Shown in pieces: positions 1 to 8,709 of a stretch of 31,565 bases of DNA. The translations under genes were made by a program, and so were the position numbers. Each line of letters starts with the position of its first letter. Position 1 is the first letter of the stretch. Source of the stretch: an uncultured Candidatus Saccharibacteria bacterium (GTDB lineage Bacteria; Patescibacteriota; Saccharimonadia; Saccharimonadales; Saccharimonadaceae). Where the stretch lies: NCBI GenBank assembly GCA_948945085.1, contig CARBGY010000010.1, positions 1 through 31,565 of the forward strand, in the 5' to 3' direction. A model generated the notes under the pieces. That model made no database searches and was not told where the DNA came from. It worked only from the letters and a program-made list of their open reading frames with translations.

Positions 1-85
1 AACCTCGAGGGTTATTTTATTCTGCTTATAGTGCAATATGTTCGTTTAGCTAACAGTGTAAAATCGTAGTTTTAGTTGTAGAATC

Positions 86-114
86 TTGTATTTTGTGAGA
101 AAGAGTCATATAAT
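86..114 (+). promoter_or_regulatory. Promoter of the pilus operon, leaderless type
   Basis: A TTGTAT -35 (86-91), a 17-bp spacer and a TATAAT -10 (109-114) are followed by only six bases before the pilM ATG at 121. A start point about seven bases after the -10 falls on the A of the ATG, so the mRNA should be leaderless. This is one of few promoters here with a recognisable -35. Bases 1-85 show no other feature. Confidence 0.7.
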
Positions 115-120
115 AATAGC

Positions 121-1167
121 ATGAGCTTAATTCACGGCGTGGGCGATTTCTTCGCGTTAGATATTGGAACAACTGCAATTAGGTTGGTGCAGCTTTCTGG
201 CAATGCGAATCATGGGTGGACCTTGCAGAAGTTTGCGTACGTGCCAGTGGAGCGGAGAGTGCTTGAAGATGGTTCGGCGGCTGGGGTGCGTAGATTGGGG
301 GAAACTATATTGGGGGCGATGCAACAGGCTGGGATTACGACGAAGAATGTGGCGGTCGGGATGCCAGCGTCAAAGACTTTTACGACAATCGTGTCAGTGG
401 AAAACCAGCCTGAAGATGAGTTGATGAATACGATTAAATATCAGTTGGATAAATATATTCCGATGCCGCTCGATGAAGCGACGGTGGATTATGTTTCGCT
501 AGGTGTGTGTCCGAATGATGCGATGAAGGTAGAGGTGTTGATTTCTTCGACGGCGGTGAGTTTTGCGGAGGCGCGGATGGAGATGATTGAGTCTTATGGT
601 TTAAATGTGATTGCGCAAGAGCCGGAGTCGCTCGCGATGGCAAGGGCGTTGATTCCGATTGGGGCGCAGGATGCAAGGTTGGTGGTGGATCTTGGAGAAC
701 GAAGTACAGATCTTGTAATTATGTACCGTGGAGTGCCGAGGTTGGTAAGATCGATCCCTGGTGGTTTTGCTTTGCTACTGAAAACGGTGGTGACGGCGCT
801 TTCGGTGAAAGAAGAACAGGCAAGGCAATTTATTTTGAAATTTGGTTTAGCTCAGGATAAAGTTGAAGGGCAAGTGTTTAAAGCGTTAGATTCGACACTT
901 GAAGGCTTTGCTTCGGAAATTGCAAAATCGATTCGTTTTTTTCAGTCAGAATATATGAATGCACCGGTGAGTGGGATTATTTTGTCGGGTTTTGCGGGTA
1001 TGATTCCATTTATTGCGGAATATATTGAAGCAAAAACTAATGTGCCAACGACACAGGGCAACCCGTGGCAGCTGGTGAGAGTTTCGCCGGAGCAGCAACA
1101 AGTTTTGCAACCAGTGGCTAATGAGTTTGCGGTGGCGATTGGGCTTGCGGAAAGGAGTAATGACTAA
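121..1167 (+). CDS. pilM: Type IV pilus assembly protein PilM
   Basis: PilM is an actin-like cytoplasmic ATPase-fold protein that binds the N-terminal tail of PilN and links the pilus inner-membrane platform to the motor. The 348-residue length is usual for PilM. The N-terminus reads FFALDIGTTAIRLVQL, the phosphate-1 motif of the FtsA/PilM fold, and a second nucleotide-binding strand (LVVDLGERSTDLVI) lies near residue 190. The ATG at 121 is chosen because a TATAAT box ends six bases before it. The stop overlaps the next ATG by one base, so the gene opens a co-transcribed pilus cluster. The assignment is firm from motifs and neighbours. Confidence 0.92.
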   Translation: MSLIHGVGDFFALDIGTTAIRLVQLSGNANHGWTLQKFAYVPVERRVLEDGSAAGVRRLGETILGAMQQAGITTKNVAVGMPASKTFTTIVSVENQPEDELMNTIKYQLDKYIPMPLDEATVDYVSLGVCPNDAMKVEVLISSTAVSFAEARMEMIESYGLNVIAQEPESLAMARALIPIGAQDARLVVDLGERSTDLVIMYRGVPRLVRSIPGGFALLLKTVVTALSVKEEQARQFILKFGLAQDKVEGQVFKALDSTLEGFASEIAKSIRFFQSEYMNAPVSGIILSGFAGMIPFIAEYIEAKTNVPTTQGNPWQLVRVSPEQQQVLQPVANEFAVAIGLAERSND

Positions 1168-2558
1168 TGCAAGAGTGGTTTGACAACTTTTTAGCAACCG
1201 TAAAAAGTTTACCGAAAAAAATCCAGGGGATTTTTGATAAAAACGCACGGACTCAAGAAAGTTCACTGATCACGACGGTAAATACAAATTATGAGATTAA
1301 TTTGGTACCAGAGTTGAAACATCAGATGATTAAGGCGCTGAAAGTGCGAAATTTAGTTTTGTTTATTTGTATTGTGGTGTCCATTGCGTCAGTAAGTGTG
1401 GTTTTGGTACTGTTAGGGATTAAAGGTGGTCAAGACATCGCGATGGCAAATCAGGATGGCAAGTTGGCGACGATGTCGGCAAAATTGATGGGGTATGAAG
1501 AGTTAGGAGATTTGGTAACTATTCAGGCGCAGTTGGAGAAGTTGGGAGAAATTTCTGATCATAAGACGGTGCTTTCGAGAGTATTTGGGGCGATGGGGGC
1601 AATGTTGCCAACGGGAGGAGACCAGGTGCAGCTTTCAGAGTTGAGAGTAGATTTGACGCAGAATACGATCAGAATGGAAGCACAAGCTGATGCGAAGGTG
1701 GCGCCGTTAATTGATTATCGAGTTTTGGAATCGTTTATGAAAGGGGTGGGACTGACGAAGTATGATTATGGTAGATATGTGGATGCGAGTAGTAATGAAA
1801 TTCCGACTTGGTGTATCGATGAAGCGGGAGCGGATGGAATGGCTTATAATACAGGTGATAGTTATTATGCTTGGTGGGATTTGAAGGAAGGGGGATGTGA
1901 GGGGTTGGCGCTTGGGGCGACGGTGCCGGAAGATTCGGATGTGACGTTGTTTTATAATAGTGAGGCTGAGGTAGAAACTGAGGATGAGGAAATTCCTGTA
2001 GAGCGTTTGATGTCGGAAGGCGCGGTTAAGGTGAATGCGGAGGGGGAAGTTGAGGTTGTTGATGAAGAAATTGAGGTGCGCGAAGAGGAAGGCGTAAAGC
2101 GGTATTTTAGGAAGAAGGTGACTAGAGTTAAAATATGGAGGACACCGCAGTTTGATGAATGGTATCGAAGCGGATTTATGGAACTTAATGGTAATATTGC
2201 GGGTATTTCTCATTTTCAGAGTGAGTGCGTAGTTTATAGTGGCGTTGCAACGGTTGGTGGGGAAGCGCGGTGGACTTCGACGAATGGGTGCATGCTAGCT
2301 CCGAATGGGCTGACAGTATCTTCGTCGGCAAATGGTCGAGATGAAAGTGATAATTTAGTTTTAAAGTTTACGGCGACGATGGAGGTGGCAGAAGAATTCT
2401 TTATGTTTAAGAATAAACATATGATTGCGATTGGACCAATGGGGCAGAATGTGACTGACTCGTATGTACAGATTGGAAATATGTTTACTCAGGAAGCGGC
2501 AGAGTGTGAGGCAGGAGATACGGCGTGTTTTTCTAATAATAGTGGAGGACAAAACTGA
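1167..2558 (+). CDS. PilN-like pilus assembly membrane protein, greatly enlarged
   Basis: The protein sits where pilN is expected, directly after pilM. Around residues 44-50 it has INLVPEL, the PilN tail motif that docks into PilM, followed by one transmembrane helix (about 61-85) and a coiled-coil-like stretch. Canonical PilN has about 180-200 residues; this one has 463. The extra mass includes a very acidic stretch (about residues 254-310) and a C-terminal part with several cysteines, presumably outside the membrane. Start and stop overlap the neighbouring genes by one base. The N-terminal half is PilN-like; the function of the extension is unknown. Confidence 0.75.
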   Translation: MQEWFDNFLATVKSLPKKIQGIFDKNARTQESSLITTVNTNYEINLVPELKHQMIKALKVRNLVLFICIVVSIASVSVVLVLLGIKGGQDIAMANQDGKLATMSAKLMGYEELGDLVTIQAQLEKLGEISDHKTVLSRVFGAMGAMLPTGGDQVQLSELRVDLTQNTIRMEAQADAKVAPLIDYRVLESFMKGVGLTKYDYGRYVDASSNEIPTWCIDEAGADGMAYNTGDSYYAWWDLKEGGCEGLALGATVPEDSDVTLFYNSEAEVETEDEEIPVERLMSEGAVKVNAEGEVEVVDEEIEVREEEGVKRYFRKKVTRVKIWRTPQFDEWYRSGFMELNGNIAGISHFQSECVVYSGVATVGGEARWTSTNGCMLAPNGLTVSSSANGRDESDNLVLKFTATMEVAEEFFMFKNKHMIAIGPMGQNVTDSYVQIGNMFTQEAAECEAGDTACFSNNSGGQN

Positions 2559-3433
2559 TGCCGAAAATAAAACCAGTTGAGGGGAAGAGAGAGAAGATTT
2601 CAAAAGCACAGCAGTATACGATGTTGGAGGTTTTGGGGGCGTCGTTGGTACTTGGGGCTTGTATTGTGATTTCGGTGTTTTTGATTAAGTATATTAAATT
2701 TAATACACAAATAATCGCAGCGAAAAATGATGCGATCGCGGAGTATGATGAGACGATTCGGAATGTAGGGATTTGTGTAGATAAGGATAAGAATGGGAGG
2801 TTAAGTACACAAGAATTAGAGGATTGCGACCCGAATAAAGTGACTTTAAATGAGGTAACTGGAAGTTTGAGATATAATGTGCTGGCGATGATGGCGCAAA
2901 ATGCGGATCTTGAGTCGGTGGCACGACTGCGTAATGAAAACTGCTATGATGAAAATGGGAATCGGATTAACTTTAGTCGTTTATATGAAATGGCGACAAC
3001 AGACGTTGAGAGACAGCAATATATGCAACAGTCAAAGATTTGTTCGGCACTTCGAGTGATTCCGGATGCTTTGCCAGCGCAACAAAATACTGAAGCTTTG
3101 ATGGCAAGTTTAAACCAGATTTTTATTTTAGCGAAATGGGAGCCGGAAAGGTTGGCGCCGCGAGATGATATTGTAGCGACGGAGATTGAGGGGGTTGGGA
3201 CGATTCCGGTACAGCTTAGAGTGGAGGGATCTAATGATATGGTAGTTGAGATTCTCGACAGGATTGAAAAATCGGTTAGGGAATTTAACGTGAGTACGGC
3301 GACAATTGAGTGGGTGACGGCAGGATTAAGTTTGAATGCGGCGATGAATTCTTATTATTTGGATGATGCAAAGGCGCTTGAGGAGACTGAGACTTTATAC
3401 GCGTCTGCAAAAGCAAGGAGGACGAATAAATGA
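2558..3433 (+). CDS. PilO-like pilus assembly membrane protein with an EF-hand-like loop
   Basis: By position and architecture this is the PilO-like partner of PilN: a short basic cytoplasmic tail, one transmembrane helix (about residues 23-45), a helical stretch, then a globular domain. Residues 75-86 match an EF-hand loop: D75, D77, N79, G80, L82 and E86 occupy positions 1, 3, 5, 6, 8 and 12. Cysteines at 73 and 90 bracket the loop. The 291 residues exceed the usual PilO length of about 200. Calcium binding is inferred from the loop only. The stop (TGA) overlaps the next ATG. The PilO call comes mainly from context. Confidence 0.65.
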   Translation: MPKIKPVEGKREKISKAQQYTMLEVLGASLVLGACIVISVFLIKYIKFNTQIIAAKNDAIAEYDETIRNVGICVDKDKNGRLSTQELEDCDPNKVTLNEVTGSLRYNVLAMMAQNADLESVARLRNENCYDENGNRINFSRLYEMATTDVERQQYMQQSKICSALRVIPDALPAQQNTEALMASLNQIFILAKWEPERLAPRDDIVATEIEGVGTIPVQLRVEGSNDMVVEILDRIEKSVREFNVSTATIEWVTAGLSLNAAMNSYYLDDAKALEETETLYASAKARRTNK

Positions 3434-3771
3434 AACAATCAGATATCTTTTCGTTGATTTTGGTAGCGGGGATTGGTGTGTTAGCTTCGTTTTTTATCTG
3501 TAATGCGATTATGGGGGATCCGGATGAGGCGAAAACGGAGTTTACGAAGTTAAGTAAGGTGATTTCGGAAAAGTTGCAAGCACCTGACCCAGAAATTTTT
3601 AACGCGGGAGCAATTAATCCGACGATTGAAGTTTATGTAGGAGATTGTGAAGATATTGACCAAAATGGGATTTTGGACATGGCGGAGTTGATTGCTTGCG
3701 GTAGGGAGGAAGCGCCTGAGGAAGAAGGTGAGGGGGAAGAGGGAGAAGCAGAGGGTGGCGATACTGACTAA
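3430..3771 (+). CDS. Small single-pass membrane protein with an EF-hand-like loop, pilus operon
   Basis: This 113-residue protein has an N-terminal transmembrane helix (about residues 6-28), a short extracytoplasmic part, and a very acidic C-terminal tail rich in Glu and Gly. Residues 75-86 form an EF-hand-like loop with D75, D77, N79, G80, L82 and E86, and cysteines at 73 and 90 bracket it, the same numbering as in the upstream PilO-like protein. I do not recognise a named family. It lies inside the pilus operon, overlapping the preceding gene by four bases and pilB by about 17, so it probably belongs to the pilus platform. Confidence 0.7.
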   Translation: MKQSDIFSLILVAGIGVLASFFICNAIMGDPDEAKTEFTKLSKVISEKLQAPDPEIFNAGAINPTIEVYVGDCEDIDQNGILDMAELIACGREEAPEEEGEGEEGEAEGGDTD

Positions 3772-5518
3772 AGATGTTCTAACGCGAGTATTGCAACTGT
3801 TGGTAGGGGAGGGGCTGGTTGAGCAGGGGGTTGTAGAACAAGTACAGAAAGAAGTGGCGCAGACGCGTCAACCTCTGATGGCGACTTTGCAGGCAAAGGG
3901 AGTGGTGTCTGATGAAATGATTGCGCATGCTACGGCGGTGGTGATGGGGGTGCCGTATGTTGATTTGAAGAACGTTGAAATGGACCAGGATGTATTGGGG
4001 TTGTTGAACTATGAGGTGGCGGAGCGTTCGATGGTGGTGCCACTTGGGGAGAATAATGGACAGCTGGTAGTGGCAATGCTGGACGTGGGGAATGTGCAGG
4101 CGGTGGATTATCTTTCGACGTTAACAGGTAGACCAGTCAGAGCGGTGATGGCTTCGAGCGATGGGGTGAGGGCGGTGCTGCGGCAATATAAGGGGGATTT
4201 TACTGGAGTAAAACAGGCTGTAAAGGTTACTAATGAGGAAGTAGCAAGAAAACAGGCAGCAAACGTTAAGACAATTACGCAGGATTCGCCGATTTCTAAG
4301 GCACTGACGAGTATTTTGGAATTTGCGGTAAAATCAAAAGCGAGTGATGTTCATATTGAGCCGTTAGAAAATAGTTTAGTGATACGATGTCGAATTGACG
4401 GGGTACTTCGGCGAGTAATGGAATTACCGAAGGCGATTGAGCCGGCACTAGTATCAAGGATTAAGATTTTGTCGAATTTAAAGATTGATGAACACCGAAT
4501 CCCACAAGATGGGCAGTTTGCAGTAATGGTGGGCGGAAAAGAGGTTGATCTTCGTATTGCGATTTCACCAGTGGTTTGGGGCGAGCAAGTAGTGATTCGT
4601 TTGCTCGATAAAACGGGCACATCAATGGATATAGAGTCAATGGGGATGACGGGAAGGTCGCTTAGGGCGGTGTTGGAGGGGATTAGTAAGCCGAATGGGA
4701 TGATTTTAACTTCGGGTCCAACGGGAAGTGGTAAGAGTACGACTTTATACGCTTTGATTAAAAGAATTAAAAGTGAGAAAATTAATATTGTAACACTTGA
4801 GGATCCGGTAGAGTATAAGATGGATGGAGTTAACCAGATTCAAGTAAATGTGGATGCGGGGTTAACTTTTGCTTCGGGCCTTCGGAGTATTTTGAGGCAG
4901 GATCCGGATGTGGTGATGGTAGGGGAGATTCGTGATTCGGAAACGGCGAATTTGGCGGTGCAAGCGAGTTTAACTGGGCATTTGGTGTTTAGTACTTTGC
5001 ATACGAATAGTGCGGCGGGAATTTTGCCGAGGCTTTTAGATATGGGAATTGAACCGTTTTTGTTGGCATCGACTTTGAATACGGTAATTGGACAACGGTT
5101 GGTAAGAAGGGTGTCGGAAAAGAGAGTAACTTACCAGAGTAATGAGATGGAAACGAGTGAACTTAAAGGAATTGTGGGAGATTTGTTACCAAAAAATAGT
5201 GATGAGGTAGCGAGGGCAGGGAAAGACTTAGGATATGCAGGTTTGCCATTAGCTGATCAGAGTTCGTATACGTTAGTGAAGGGTGTGGATGATCCAGATT
5301 CTCCGGGTGGGTATTCGGGACGAGCGGGGCTTTATGAGGCGATTACGGTGGATGAGGATATTCAGAAGTTAATTGTTTCGCACGCGACTTCGGCGGAAGT
5401 AATGAGAGCGGCGCGAGAGAAGGGCACTATTACGATGCGTCAGGATGGAATGTTGAAGGCGTTGTCGGGGGTAACGACAATGGAAGAAGTGAACAGGGTG
5501 GCGAGCGATCTAGCTTAG
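3755..5518 (+). CDS. pilB: Type IV pilus extension ATPase PilB (GspE family)
   Basis: PilB is the hexameric cytoplasmic ATPase that drives pilin polymerisation. Visible are the Walker A box GPTGSGKS (residues 321-328), an Asp box near VEDP-like VTLEDPVEY, a Walker B region around DPDVVMVGEIRD, and a His box GHLVFSTLHTNS. The N-terminal T2SSE_N-like domain is present. I place the start at GTG 3755, giving 587 residues beginning MAILTKDVLTRV; an in-frame ATG at 3692 would add a low-complexity basic stretch that lies inside the previous gene. The C-terminal tetracysteine zinc site seen in many GspE/PilB proteins is absent: no cysteines follow the RLVRRVSEK segment. Confidence 0.93.
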   Translation: MAILTKDVLTRVLQLLVGEGLVEQGVVEQVQKEVAQTRQPLMATLQAKGVVSDEMIAHATAVVMGVPYVDLKNVEMDQDVLGLLNYEVAERSMVVPLGENNGQLVVAMLDVGNVQAVDYLSTLTGRPVRAVMASSDGVRAVLRQYKGDFTGVKQAVKVTNEEVARKQAANVKTITQDSPISKALTSILEFAVKSKASDVHIEPLENSLVIRCRIDGVLRRVMELPKAIEPALVSRIKILSNLKIDEHRIPQDGQFAVMVGGKEVDLRIAISPVVWGEQVVIRLLDKTGTSMDIESMGMTGRSLRAVLEGISKPNGMILTSGPTGSGKSTTLYALIKRIKSEKINIVTLEDPVEYKMDGVNQIQVNVDAGLTFASGLRSILRQDPDVVMVGEIRDSETANLAVQASLTGHLVFSTLHTNSAAGILPRLLDMGIEPFLLASTLNTVIGQRLVRRVSEKRVTYQSNEMETSELKGIVGDLLPKNSDEVARAGKDLGYAGLPLADQSSYTLVKGVDDPDSPGGYSGRAGLYEAITVDEDIQKLIVSHATSAEVMRAAREKGTITMRQDGMLKALSGVTTMEEVNRVASDLA

Positions 5519-5560
5519 AGTGGGTTTGTAAGTGTTGCGGTTTTATAAAACGCAGGACTA

Positions 5561-5569
5561 TGGTATAAT
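5561..5569 (+). promoter_or_regulatory. Extended -10 promoter of argS
   Basis: TGG-TATAAT with no convincing -35. The TATAAT ends seven bases before the ATG at 5577, so the message should be leaderless. It lies between the pilB stop and argS and separates the pilus operon from the argS-znuB run. Confidence 0.7.
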
Positions 5570-5576
5570 TGTGGGG

Positions 5577-7238
5577 ATGGAAAAGTTACAGAGTAATTTA
5601 GAAGAGATAGTTGAACGGCTTTTTGGTGAAAGGACGAGGGTTGAGCTAGGGCTAGCACCGGAGGGAACCGGGGCGGATTATGCGACGAATGTAGCGATGA
5701 AGTTGGCAAAGGTGGTACGAAAGAGCCCGATGGAGATTGCGGAAGAGATTGGAAGGGAGGTAGAGAGTGACGAATATGAGGTTAGTGTTGCGGCGCCGGG
5801 TTTTTTGAATTTTCGGATGAGAGATGATTACTTTGTAGAAAAAGTGAGAGAGCTTGCGACTGGCGGATTGGTGGTGGAGGGAGATTATGCTGGAAAAATG
5901 GTTATCACAGAGTTTTCCGATCCAAATCCGTTTAAAGTTTTACATGTGGGACATCTTTATACGTCGGTAGTTGGAGATGCGATTTCGCGAATTTTGGAGC
6001 GGGCGGGGACAAAAGTGGTGCGAGCGAATTTTGGCGGTGATGTGGGGTTGCATGTGGGGAAGACATTGTGGGCAATGCAACAAAAACATTATTCGTCTGG
6101 TGATATATCGATTGAAAAGATTGCGCAGTGTTATGTAGAGGGGACACGAGCATATGAGGAAGATGAAAAAGCTAAAACTGAGATTGTTGAATTAAATAAA
6201 ACTTTGTATCGGATTGCGGCGATGGGGAAAGATGTAAGTGAGGTTTTGGGTGGAGAAGAAGGTGAGCTTGCGAAATTGTATTGGTGTGGTAGAGAGTTGA
6301 GTTATGAGTATTTTGATGAGTTTTATGCAAAAATTGGGGTAAAATTTGATAAGTACTATCCAGAGTCAACAGTGACAGATAAAGGTCTTGAAGAAGTGAA
6401 GGCACATATCGGCACGACGTATGAGGAGAGTAATGGGGCAATTGTGTATCATGGGGAAAAGGTAGGCTTGCATACGCGCGTGTTTATCAATGCGCAAGGA
6501 GTGCCGACTTATGAGACAAAAGATGTGGGTTTGATTTTTACGAAATGGGAGGATTGGCATTTTGATGAATCGGTGGTAATTACTGGGAATGAGCAGACGG
6601 AGTATATGAAGGTTGTGCTTGCGAGTGTAAAGGAATATGCGCCGGAGTTAGTGGAGCGGACACGACATTTGACGCATGGGATGGTAAAACTTCCAGGTAG
6701 CGTGAAAATGAGTTCGAGGAAAGGGAACTTTTTGAGGGCGGTGGATGTGCTGGAGATGGTGCGTGAGGAATTGGGTGGAGAGAAGGCTGACTGGAAGGTA
6801 GTTCTAGCGGCGATTAAGTATGCGTTTTTAAAATATAAAATGGGTGGGGATATTGTGTTTGATCCAAAAGAATCGGTAGCGATGAATGGAAACTCAGGTG
6901 TATATTTATTGTACTCAGCAGTACGAGCAAAGAAGATTTTGCAGAAGGCGGGGAAAGGTGGAAATGAGCATGGGGAAATGGGGGAATACGAGCGAGGTCT
7001 GAGTAAAAAAATTGTACAATATGAGGAGATCCTGCGAGGGGCGGTGGAAGAGAAGGCGCCGTATAAAATTTGTAATTATTTGTATGAGCTAGCACAGGAG
7101 TTTTCAAGGTTTTATGAGCATGTGAAAGTGGCGGGGAGCGAGCGAGAGGGGGAATTGATGGGGATAGTACGAGGATATCTGAGGGTGATGGAAGATGGGT
7201 TGGGGTTACTGGGAATTGAAGTTCCGGAGGAAATGTAG
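5577..7238 (+). CDS. argS: Arginyl-tRNA synthetase
   Basis: This class I enzyme charges tRNA-Arg. The class signature appears as HVGH within FKVLHVGHLYTS and the KMSKS equivalent as KMSSRKG. An N-terminal additional domain (about residues 1-100) and a C-terminal DALR anticodon-binding domain are present. The start is set at ATG 5577 (553 residues, MEKLQSNLEEIV), not the upstream in-frame ATG at 5532, because the promoter TATAAT (5564-5569) lies inside that extension and would abolish an mRNA for it. It leads a closely packed run through znuB. Confidence 0.96.
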   Translation: MEKLQSNLEEIVERLFGERTRVELGLAPEGTGADYATNVAMKLAKVVRKSPMEIAEEIGREVESDEYEVSVAAPGFLNFRMRDDYFVEKVRELATGGLVVEGDYAGKMVITEFSDPNPFKVLHVGHLYTSVVGDAISRILERAGTKVVRANFGGDVGLHVGKTLWAMQQKHYSSGDISIEKIAQCYVEGTRAYEEDEKAKTEIVELNKTLYRIAAMGKDVSEVLGGEEGELAKLYWCGRELSYEYFDEFYAKIGVKFDKYYPESTVTDKGLEEVKAHIGTTYEESNGAIVYHGEKVGLHTRVFINAQGVPTYETKDVGLIFTKWEDWHFDESVVITGNEQTEYMKVVLASVKEYAPELVERTRHLTHGMVKLPGSVKMSSRKGNFLRAVDVLEMVREELGGEKADWKVVLAAIKYAFLKYKMGGDIVFDPKESVAMNGNSGVYLLYSAVRAKKILQKAGKGGNEHGEMGEYERGLSKKIVQYEEILRGAVEEKAPYKICNYLYELAQEFSRFYEHVKVAGSEREGELMGIVRGYLRVMEDGLGLLGIEVPEEM

Positions 7239-7763
7239 ATGAAAAAGGCGAAACTACTATGGATAGATTTGGAGATGACGGGACTAGATCCAGAAAAGGA
7301 CCAGATTTTGGAGCTTGCGGCGATTGCGACGAATTGGGATTTGGAGCCAATTGCAGAGATGACAGCGGTAGTGAAGGTGCCGGAGGAATTGATGAAAGAA
7401 CGAATGGTGGGGGAGTTTTGGGAGAAGAATACGGAGAGCCGAGATGAGCTGATGAAGCAGAATGCGGAAGGGGAGAGTGCGGAGAAGGTGGAGAAGAAGT
7501 TGGTGGAGTTTATGGAGAAGTATTTTGGGAAGGAAATTATTTTGGCGGGGAATTCAATACATCAAGATCGGAAGTTTATTGATAAGGAATGGCTAGAGGT
7601 AAGTAAACGGTTACATTATCGAATGTTGGATGTGAGTGCTTGGAAGGTGGTGATGGAGGGGAAGTTTGGCAAGAAGTTTGTGAAGCGAGAGGCGCACCGA
7701 GCACTAGAAGATATTAAAGGGAGTATTGAGGAATTAAGTTGGTATTTGGAGATGATGGAATGA
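7239..7763 (+). CDS. orn: Oligoribonuclease
   Basis: Orn is a DEDDh 3'-5' exonuclease that finishes RNA turnover by degrading very short oligoribonucleotides. The expected catalytic residues are all present: D10 and E12 in LWIDLEMTGLDP, D110 in NSIHQD, H153 and D158 in HRALED. The 174 residues fit the family (about 180). The ATG directly follows the argS stop TAG, and its TGA stop overlaps the next ATG (ATGA), implying translational coupling. Confidence 0.94.
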   Translation: MKKAKLLWIDLEMTGLDPEKDQILELAAIATNWDLEPIAEMTAVVKVPEELMKERMVGEFWEKNTESRDELMKQNAEGESAEKVEKKLVEFMEKYFGKEIILAGNSIHQDRKFIDKEWLEVSKRLHYRMLDVSAWKVVMEGKFGKKFVKREAHRALEDIKGSIEELSWYLEMME

Positions 7764-8089
7764 TTAAAGTGGAAGAAATTAGTGGAATTGGACAGTTTAT
7801 AGTTTCTCAGCGTAAAGAGGAGGGAGCGGCGGAGAATGAAATTTTTGATCAGATTTTTAGTGTACCAGACGGAAAAGTTTTCTTAGTAATTCGTCCAAAA
7901 ACTTTAGAAGTGCGATGTGATGCGAAGTTGAGAAATTTGCTAAGGGAAAAATATGAAAGTGTGATGGAGAGTAGGTATTTTGGGAGAGGGGGGATTGAGA
8001 TTGTGGATAGTGGACAGTTGACGCAAGAGGAAATAGAGGATTTAGTAAGACTTAGTTATAATTTAACGTTAGTAATGGAAGAGGAATAA
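7760..8089 (+). CDS. MmcQ/YjbR-like protein
   Basis: The 109-residue product resembles the MmcQ/YjbR double-wing fold: a KVFLVIRPKTLEVRCD strand pair in the middle and a C-terminal helix ending LVRLSYNL, the place where the family has its conserved SY motif. The exact role of this family is not settled; DNA binding has been proposed from structure. The start at ATG 7760 overlaps the orn stop; an in-frame ATG at 7739 lies inside orn and is less likely. It belongs to the argS-znuB run. Confidence 0.65.
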   Translation: MIKVEEISGIGQFIVSQRKEEGAAENEIFDQIFSVPDGKVFLVIRPKTLEVRCDAKLRNLLREKYESVMESRYFGRGGIEIVDSGQLTQEEIEDLVRLSYNLTLVMEEE

Positions 8090-8707
8090 ATGGAACAGGT
8101 TAATTCAAGTAAGAAGCGTTTGGTTTTATATGCGGCGGTGGCATTTGCGCTAACTTCGGTGGCGGCGATAGTAGTGAATAGTCTTTTGGGACATGGATGG
8201 CATATTGAGTATTCAATTAGTAGATATGTGGGGTTAGAGACATGGAGTGCTTTGGTATTTTTCTTGGGGAATTTAGTGGTGGCTGGGTGTGTGTTATATT
8301 ACCTTGAATATATTGCGGAGATTTGGGGGTTGCCGAGGTGGTTTAACTGGTTAGTAGTAATAATGTTAATCACTTTGTTAGTTTTGTCGGCATGTCCGAT
8401 TGGGTATTTTGATTTGCCGGGAGCGGCTTACGGTACGAGTGCGCCGAGTAATTTGCACGGGATTTGCTCGCGGATGATGTTTTGTAGTATGATCTTGGCT
8501 GGAGCGGTATTTGCGTTAACTACGAAAGCAACAAAACATACTAGAATTATGGCGGGGATTTTTGTGGCTTATGGGCTGCTATGTGTATATGGATACTTTA
8601 CGAAGGCGAGTTGGTTGGCGAGTGGATTAGTGTTTTTTGAATGGTCGTTCTTAATGGCGTTTTTGGGGTTATGTGGAATATTAAAGAGCAAGAAAAGTGA
8701 AGGATAA
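8090..8707 (+). CDS. DUF998-like integral membrane protein
   Basis: A 205-residue protein with about six hydrophobic helices. After the first helix it has SISRYVG, similar to the ISxxG hallmark of the DUF998 family, and a later loop carries SNLHGICSR with a histidine, also typical. No biochemical function is known for the family. The ATG at 8090 directly follows the previous TAA, with a GAGGAA ribosome site just upstream. It sits before mscL, though a functional link is not shown. Confidence 0.6.
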   Translation: MEQVNSSKKRLVLYAAVAFALTSVAAIVVNSLLGHGWHIEYSISRYVGLETWSALVFFLGNLVVAGCVLYYLEYIAEIWGLPRWFNWLVVIMLITLLVLSACPIGYFDLPGAAYGTSAPSNLHGICSRMMFCSMILAGAVFALTTKATKHTRIMAGIFVAYGLLCVYGYFTKASWLASGLVFFEWSFLMAFLGLCGILKSKKSEG

Positions 8708-8709
8708 AT

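Noticed and set aside
946..1266. Antisense ORFs opposite pilM and other + strand genes
   Set aside because: They are shadows of well-identified genes, with no ribosome sites or family features.
5532..5576. N-terminal extension of ArgS from ATG 5532
   Set aside because: The argS promoter lies inside this stretch and the family begins at the MEKLQSN start.
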